Source: Branchiostoma lanceolatum (Eukaryota; Chordata; Leptocardii; Amphioxiformes; Branchiostomatidae). From it: 64,000 nt of DNA. The stretch spans positions 3,395,001-3,459,000 of the forward strand of contig NC_089736.1 in the NCBI RefSeq assembly GCF_035083965.1, given 5' to 3'. Shown here piece by piece: positions 58,744-64,000 of the stretch (positions are counted from its first letter, which is position 1; the number at the start of each line of letters is the position of its first letter). The position numbers were made by a program, and so were the translations under genes. Under the pieces are notes generated by a model that was not told the origin of the DNA, did not search any database, and worked only from the letters and a program-made list of their open reading frames with translations.

Positions 58744-61700
58744 CTTCAAGGGAAAATAGACTGAATGATAGGTACAGAATAGGTACATTTGCTATGGAGA
58801 ACACCAATACGTATAATAAATTTACGTTCAAACAAACGATCAAAAGACAAATGCTCCGCTAGGCATATTTTGATAAAAGTGTTCCAAACCAAAGCCTTTG
58901 ATTTGTATATCGAATAGACTAATCATCATTAAAGTCATAAAACGTGTAAAATATTCAAGGGAGAAAAATACACGGGGTCCCTCCACAAAATTCTAAGCTG
59001 TTAAGGTACCAAGGAGCTTTTAACAGCTTCAAAGTGTTTAAAAAAAAGCTAATTTAAGATACATGTACATGTACTTTTAATAGTCAAATTCTAATGTTCG
59101 GACATCTAATTATAAAAGGCTATCACGCATACACGCCAACTCAACCAATTCAGGCTTTTAGCCTGCAATGAGACAATCTGCATGACGAATAAAGTTCAAA
59201 GTTGAAAGTTGACCTTACCGTAACTTTCTGTACAGCTTGGTGCTGAAGAATCCGTAGATGATGGGGTTGATGGCGCTGTTCAGGGCCGGCAGGTTCTGGA
59301 TGATGAGAGAGGCGTCCTCCTTATCCTGGGTGTCCGGCAGGGCGTTGTAGTTATCCATCATGTCAAAAAGGAAGTACGGGCTCCAGCAACAGATGAAGGC
59401 TGGGAGAGGATCGATTCAACAGGATGTTATTTGTCTCTCAACATGTTTCTCAACATGCACATTGTAATACAGGTACATTGACATTTAGCATCAGCCTTTC
59501 TGATATCTGACGACGATGTCTTCGACAGGCAGATATATTTGCCTCTTCAGCAGGCCATGTGAGTCGGGCTTTTTTGGCTTATCGTGCGTTCGGTTTTTAT
59601 GTGTTTTTGTGCATACAGTATCAAAGTCTCATTTGAAAAATCGGTTGCGATTAATGTTTGGTGTTGTAGTATAAAGCAAGCCTTCCTACGGTATGCTATT
59701 CGTCTGCACAGGAAACTTTGACTGAATTACTGGACGTTTTAGCAAAACCTGAAGAAAAAAAACCACAAAAATGGTACCAAAGGATGGGCGGAAGGCAAAA
59801 GTAAGTATGTACCTAAGATGATGGCGACAGAGAGTTTGATCGTCCTGGCCTTAGCTCTGCTGGTGAAACTGTTCGAGCTGCAGCGCCGCTGGGTGTCAGG
59901 AGACCATTTCGTCTTCTTCAGGGGATCACGGACGTCAAGGTTGTGGGTCTGCTGCCAGATAGAGTCTTGTTCTGTATAAAAAATGTTTGATCTTGAAAAT
60001 GATCAATTTGATAGTTAACGTTAAGTTTGGTAAGTATTTGTGTAGCCTCAATCAATTGTACTCGTACACTGTCAGTAGATGGATATAAAATAAGTGGACC
60101 CAAAGGTCAGATTTGCCAGAGTTGCAGGAAATACTGTTCAAGAGTTGGTAAAACTAGTTGCTAATCAGATATGACAGACCGTCCATAGATAAGGCATTGT
60201 TTTGGGTTTATCTATTTGATTTGTTTGTTTGTGTTTTGGGAGTTATATATATTTTCTATATGACATTTAGTAATCGTCCATGTATTTATATTTGTATATA
60301 GTATTAGACAAAGGCTCAAGGGAGACTACTAAGTACATGATGTATATGTTATTGATTAATATTCTACTGTGTTGCACACGATACTTGTAGATTAGATAAA
60401 AGCTCTGTTGAAACCCCTTACCGCTTGACGCCCGGCTGCGGGGGATGTGGTCCTCATACGCCATGCCTTTTCCTCTCTTCCAAATCTTGACGATGATGGC
60501 GACGTAGCAGATGCTGAACCAGGAAACAACAGCATTTTACTCAATTTCAGTAAGAGTTTCCTTTGGCAGTACAGTCGCGGAGGATATCACTATTGCGCCA
60601 AAGTGGTAATTAAAGATAGGTAACGAAATGTTTTATTTGTGCTTAGTTTTAACTTTTGTTGCATTTATTCAATTAGGCTGTTATATTATGAAGAAGAACA
60701 TTATTGCACGACAATTGTACATGGTACAAAGTATGGCAAGAATTCGTAAACATAATACAAAGAAGAAGTATAGAATAAAACTTAACATCCTAATTATTAA
60801 TACAATACAATAAGGGCTAGTATATATTTTGATATAGCATCCTAATTACTAATAGGATATAGCGTAACAGTTATGATCGAGTTGGTTTAATCAATAGTTT
60901 CGGTATTTTTCCTAATGTGAAAGCAGTCGTTAAGATATTTACCTATTTTCGTATTGTGGGGATTGTTGCATTTAAATATATACTCAAAACGGTCGTGTGT
61001 GGTGAAATAAACATGCAGCATACCATATAATTCCCAGGGGAATGAAGAACACGATAGCTGCGACCACAGTCATGTAGGGGACCCAGTACCACTCCTCCGG
61101 CCATTCCGCCCAGCACTGCCACTCCCCGTTAGGCTGACGGCGCACCGCGAAGATCACGGGGCTGGGCACGGAGAACAGGCAGGCCAGGCCCCAGGAAACC
61201 CCGATCATCACTTTCGACTTGTGCTCTGTGGGTGGGGGTGGAAATTGTGTATGGAAATATTGAGGAAAATCAACACAGCACAGAAAAAACAGTTACACGA
61301 AAACCATGAAAGTAAATATCAAGAGTCATTGTCAGTTTCTACTTTCATTCATTATTGTGAATTTTTCGTTCATTCAGCGAAGATCACAGGGCTCGGAATG
61401 GAGAACAGGCACGCCAGGCCCCAGGCCACACCGATCATCACTTTAGACTTGTGCTCTGGTAGGGTTTGGACAGAAACATTGAAGAAAATTAACCGAGCAC
61501 AAGAAAAAACAGTAACAGAAAGATCATGAAATCAAATATCAACAGTCATTGTCAATTTCTAGATTTATTCATTATTGTGAATTTCTCGCTAATTCAGTAG
61601 AGATCACTGGGCTCGGCACGGAGAACGGACAAGCCAGGAACCAGGCAACAGCGATCATCACTTTCGACTTGTGCTCTGGGGATTGCGGATAGAAAATTGA

Positions 61701-63347
61701 AGAAAATTAACCGAGCTAAGAACAAAACAGAAATACGAAGATTCTATACCTCTGTAAAAAATCTAGCGTCTTTGGAATTTTTTATCTTATTCATTATTGT
61801 GAATTTCTCGCTAATTCAGCGAAGGTCACGGGGCTGGGCACAGAGAACAGGCACGCCAGGCCCCATGCAACCCCGATCATCACCTTTGACTGGTACTGTG
61901 GGAGGGTTTGGGGATGAAAAAATTCAAGAAAAATCAACCAAGCGCAAAGAAAAGTGAAACTCATCAAGGCAATAATTTTCTTGATGGCTCATCTCTGCTT
62001 GAAGAGAGAGCAGACAATCCACGCCCCATGCAATCCCGATCATCACCTAAGACTTGTGCTTTGGGACGGGTTTGGAGATGACAGAAAGAACCAACAAATC
62101 GAAGAGCTCATAGCTCATTAAAATATTTTGAGTTTTTCGGAATTTCTCACTAATTCTGTCCAAGTTGTTCTGTCTTTGCAATTTACTGCACCAAATACAC
62201 ATTTGGGCAATTTTGAAAAAAAAAGAGAAGAAATGTACGCCGAATTCCTAAGAGTGCACAAATAAACAATTTAAGCTTTTATAAGGATTAAGATGAATAA
62301 AGCTTAAGAAGTACAATTGCACTAAGAGTCAGCCAAACTTTCAATCCTTACCCCTGACGAACTGGAGAGGATGTACAATAGCGTCATAGCGGTCAATGCT
62401 CATAGCAACCAGAACATATGTTGAGGCATACAGGAGCACCGCCTGGCGGATGAAATGAAAATTGCACGTTAATGGTTGAAAACACCCCATAGAAAAATAC
62501 ATTAAAAGTACATACAAAAAAAGAAATGCACTGGTGTTCTGCGTTAGCATTTCCCCCAAAAGGATTTCTTATCTACCTTCAAGTTCAAAACGAGATTAGC
62601 TGTATCAGATCCGTTAAAAACGTACCTGCGTATATTTCACGATCTTGCACAGAGTATTCCCAGCGATCCACTCGACGACGAATCTGTGCACTATCTCGGG
62701 TAGAACGTTAAACAGGCCGGCATTTAGATCTGTGGGATAAAGGCAAAAGCAAATTAATTATCGAAAGTGTAAAAGTTCTTCAAGCAAAAGCGTTAAGTTG
62801 AGTTAGGTTTAACTTCAATTGCGCTATGGAAAATGCTACGTACTTAAAACTCTGTGAAATAGTAGCGTGCGTAGTTCAGTGGTTAGCGACCCTGCATCGG
62901 GACCAAGAGGTTGGGAGTTTGAATCCCGGCTGTGTTGCTCACCTGACATGCGCAGAAAGGGTCGAAGTTAAACCACGGTCCACTGTTAATTGTACTTGTC
63001 GAAAAGAGCTTAGGGAATTTCTCAATGAGCCTGTAAATACTGCACATAGCATCTGTCTTCTCTGTCACGACCAGTTGAATAATAGATATTCAGTGAGCTG
63101 GCTAAACCGGTTCGAGATCATTTTCACTTTAAAGTACATAGGTAGTTACTTTTCAGTTTCATATACAGGTTTGTCTTTGCCATTTCAAACCTAAGCATAC
63201 TCGTTACGCACCCGCTATGGCCAGATTGAGTATGAAGAAGTTCATCCTGCTCCTCTTGTTCCTCTCCAGCCACATGATGAGCAGCACCAGGCTGTTCCCC
63301 ACCACGATAAACACGAACAGCACCCACAGGGTCACCAGCTGCTCTGT
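58260..63347 (-). CDS. Neuropeptide S / CCAP receptor-like GPCR, gene 2 (5' exon missing)
   Basis: Eight exons on the minus strand give 482 codons from TM1 to the stop: 63212-63347, 62626-62729, 62352-62442, 61024-61225, 60422-60513, 59813-59971, 59219-59399, 58260-58743, with GT/AG borders and consistent phases. It keeps [32 protein letters not shown], the CCWSPYFLFD version of CWxP, and NPIIYG. The N-terminal exon lies beyond 63.35 kb, probably outside the window. Compared with gene 1, ICL3 is spread over two exons instead of three and is differently worded, and the cytoplasmic tail is much longer (about 160 residues, Ser/Thr/Arg-rich). It is a full-length paralogue, not a pseudogene. Its ligand and coupling may differ from gene 1. 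Confidence 0.92.
59219..59399 (-). CDS. NPSR-like gene 2, TM6-TM7 exon
   Basis: 181 bases; [35 protein letters not shown]. Donor AGTTACG|GTAAGG. Confidence 0.92.
59813..59971 (-). CDS. NPSR-like gene 2, ICL3-TM6 exon
   Basis: 159 bases; acceptor TTTATACAG|AACAAG. Polar loop, then SRAKARTIKLSVAIIL. It corresponds to exons 7 and 8 of gene 1 together. Confidence 0.85.
60422..60513 (-). CDS. NPSR-like gene 2, TM5-ICL3 exon
   Basis: 92 bases; ICYVAIIVKIWKRGKG; donor TCAAGCG|GTAAGG. Fifteen bases longer than gene 1 exon 6. Confidence 0.88.
61024..61225 (-). CDS. NPSR-like gene 2, TM4-TM5 exon
   Basis: 202 bases; acceptor CCCACAG|AGCACAAG, GEWQCWAEWPEEWYWVPYMT, donor ATATG|GTATGC. Its first third is repeated four times just upstream. 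Confidence 0.92.
61375..62065 (-). pseudogene. Four truncated tandem copies of the TM4 exon
   Basis: Copies near 61378-61456, 61594-61678, 61820-61898 and 61990-62060 repeat the exon start (HKSKVMIGVAWGLACLFSIP) with flanking intron, at spacings of 230, 220, 220 and about 164 bp. All but the fourth copy break at the same exon position, VIFA then ACGCTGAAT-type intron sequence with a stop. Acceptor AG survives in the first two and is altered in the others. None has a donor, so none can replace the true exon. Confidence 0.85.
62352..62442 (-). CDS. NPSR-like gene 2, TM3 exon
   Basis: 91 bases; LLYASTYVLVAMSIDRYDAI; DRY intact; donor TCAGGG|GTAAGG. Confidence 0.9.
62626..62729 (-). CDS. NPSR-like gene 2, TM2 exon
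   Basis: 104 bases; acceptor [33 protein letters not shown] and the TM3 cysteine in NTLCKIVKY. Confidence 0.9.
62868..62960 (+). mobile_element. tRNA-derived SINE head (second type)
   Basis: TAGTTCAGTGGTTAGCGACC (A box at 62872-62882) and GAGTTTGAATCCCGG (B box) with typical spacing. The body differs from the main family. Confidence 0.65.
63212..63347 (-). CDS. NPSR-like gene 2, TM1 exon
   Basis: 136 bases; acceptor TCTCCCAG|ACAGAGCAG; phase 0 entry, so at least one more coding exon lies upstream. Confidence 0.9.
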
Positions 63348-63378
63348 CTGGGAGACGAGAAAAGGACTTATCAACGTG

Positions 63379-63424
63379 ATCTGTGTGTGTGTGTATGTGT
63401 GTGTGTGTATGTGTGTGTGTGTGG
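63379..63424. repeat. (GT)n tract
   Basis: GT/GTAT dinucleotides directly beside the gene 2 TM1 exon, followed by an RE1-like word with one mismatch (63426-63442, last base T). Confidence 0.85.
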
Positions 63425-63481
63425 TGTTCAGCACCAAGGACATGTATATTTGACTGTGTGCAAATAGTGTTAGTCACTGTT

Positions 63482-63546
63482 CAGCACCAGGCTGTTCCCA
63501 CTACGATAAACATAAACAGCACCCACGGCGTAACCAGCTGCTCCGT
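63482..63546 (-). pseudogene. Relic copy of the TM1 exon (gene 2)
   Basis: Acceptor CCTTGCAG| and TEQLVTPWVLFMFIVVG, then a 1-bp deletion leads to a stop. It lies 136 bp upstream of the functional exon. Confidence 0.85.
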
Positions 63547-63711
63547 CTGCAAGGAGAGAAGGAATGTAAAAGGTAGTCCTCTTGAGACAGTAGGGGCAAT
63601 GGGTCTTTGTTAACCACTGTGTCTAGGGCACGGTATTGAAGGAGACCATCCCTCTCCTTCTGCCTTTTACCTTCAAACTGAAGTCAGTTACCTAGTACGT
63701 TTATCTCTCTC

Positions 63712-63832
63712 TGGGTGGAGTGACGAAAGTCGTGCCAAGGGCACAACATTTGTGATATGTCAGGAGATTCGAACCCAGGACCTCTGGTTCTGGGCCAAAT
63801 AACATAACCATTACGCAAACACGACCTCACTG
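63712..63832 (-). mobile_element. tRNA-derived SINE (main family)
   Basis: On the minus strand: GTCGTGTTTGCGTAATGG, GGGTTCGAATCTCCTGAC and GTTGTGCCCTTGGCACGACT. The body is internally shortened. Confidence 0.8.
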
Positions 63833-63974
63833 AAGGTGCGAAAAGGGCGCGCAAAACACCTCTATTAACATTATTACTTTGTGCTATGAATGAAGCTAGT
63901 CTATTTTACACATTCTCCATGTCTGATGTGCTCTTGCAATCCCAGCTGATGGCAAAGCAGCGTATGCGTGTGTG

Positions 63975-63991
63975 TTCAGCATCAAGGACAG
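63975..63991 (+). promoter_or_regulatory. RE1-like site, one mismatch
   Basis: TTCAGCATCAAGGACAG differs from NTYAGMRCCNNRGMSAG at one position (C to T). It follows a short GTGTGT stretch, as in the other copies. Confidence 0.3.
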
Positions 63992-64000
63992 GCATGATTG

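Noticed and set aside
61375..62065. The extra TM4-exon copies as alternative exons
   Set aside because: All are truncated before the exon end and none has a donor; frames stop soon after VIFA.

Overview
The window looks like an invertebrate-chordate nuclear genome, most probably a lancelet (Branchiostoma). The reasons are multi-exon genes with GT/AG introns and conserved intron phases, two neuropeptide-S-receptor-like GPCR genes with recognisable but clearly non-vertebrate sequence, a vanin/biotinidase gene, and very dense non-coding repeats (tRNA-derived SINEs, MITEs, minisatellites, CA/GT tracts). The species assignment is inference; no rRNA or mitochondrial marker is present.

Layout. 0.26-1.82 kb (-): an LRAT-domain protein with a Gly/Ala/Lys-repeat tail, broken between its two halves, and a decayed LRAT copy at 3.5-3.8 kb. 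3.8-7.8 kb: a mosaic of repeated units, some inverted. 8-21 kb: promoter-like first exons at 8.05 kb (+) and 21.05 kb (-) face each other across a large imperfect inverted repeat (about 10.2-17.5 kb, centre near 13.83 kb) whose two arms carry matching splice-flanked exons. 22.07-25.28 kb (-): a two-exon class A GPCR with a hAT-type MITE inserted exactly at its stop codon. 27.48-31.01 kb (+): a two-exon pantetheinase/vanin-like ectoenzyme with an intact Glu-Lys-Cys triad. 31-44 kb: no coding gene seen; SINEs, minisatellites, a LINE remnant and foldback elements with hammerhead-ribozyme-like cores. 44.23-54.45 kb (+): a complete ten-exon NPSR/CCAP-receptor-like gene. 56.8-58.1 kb: a degenerate satellite. 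58.26-63.35 kb (-): a second NPSR-like gene, missing only its 5' exon(s), converging tail-to-tail on the first.

How it fits together. The two NPSR-like genes share exon lengths and intron phases through TM1-ECL2 and TM6-TM7, so they are inverted duplicates. They differ in the third intracellular loop (two exons against three) and in the C-terminal tail. Both carry relic copies of their TM1 exon, and the second carries four truncated tandem copies of its TM4 exon.

The least expected signals are four short RNA-like cores with covarying stems at 26.5 and 37.2-37.8 kb, and a dispersed repeat word that matches the RE1/NRSE consensus bound by REST in vertebrates. Five perfect matches are seen, three of them just downstream of the TM1 exon of the first NPSR-like gene.
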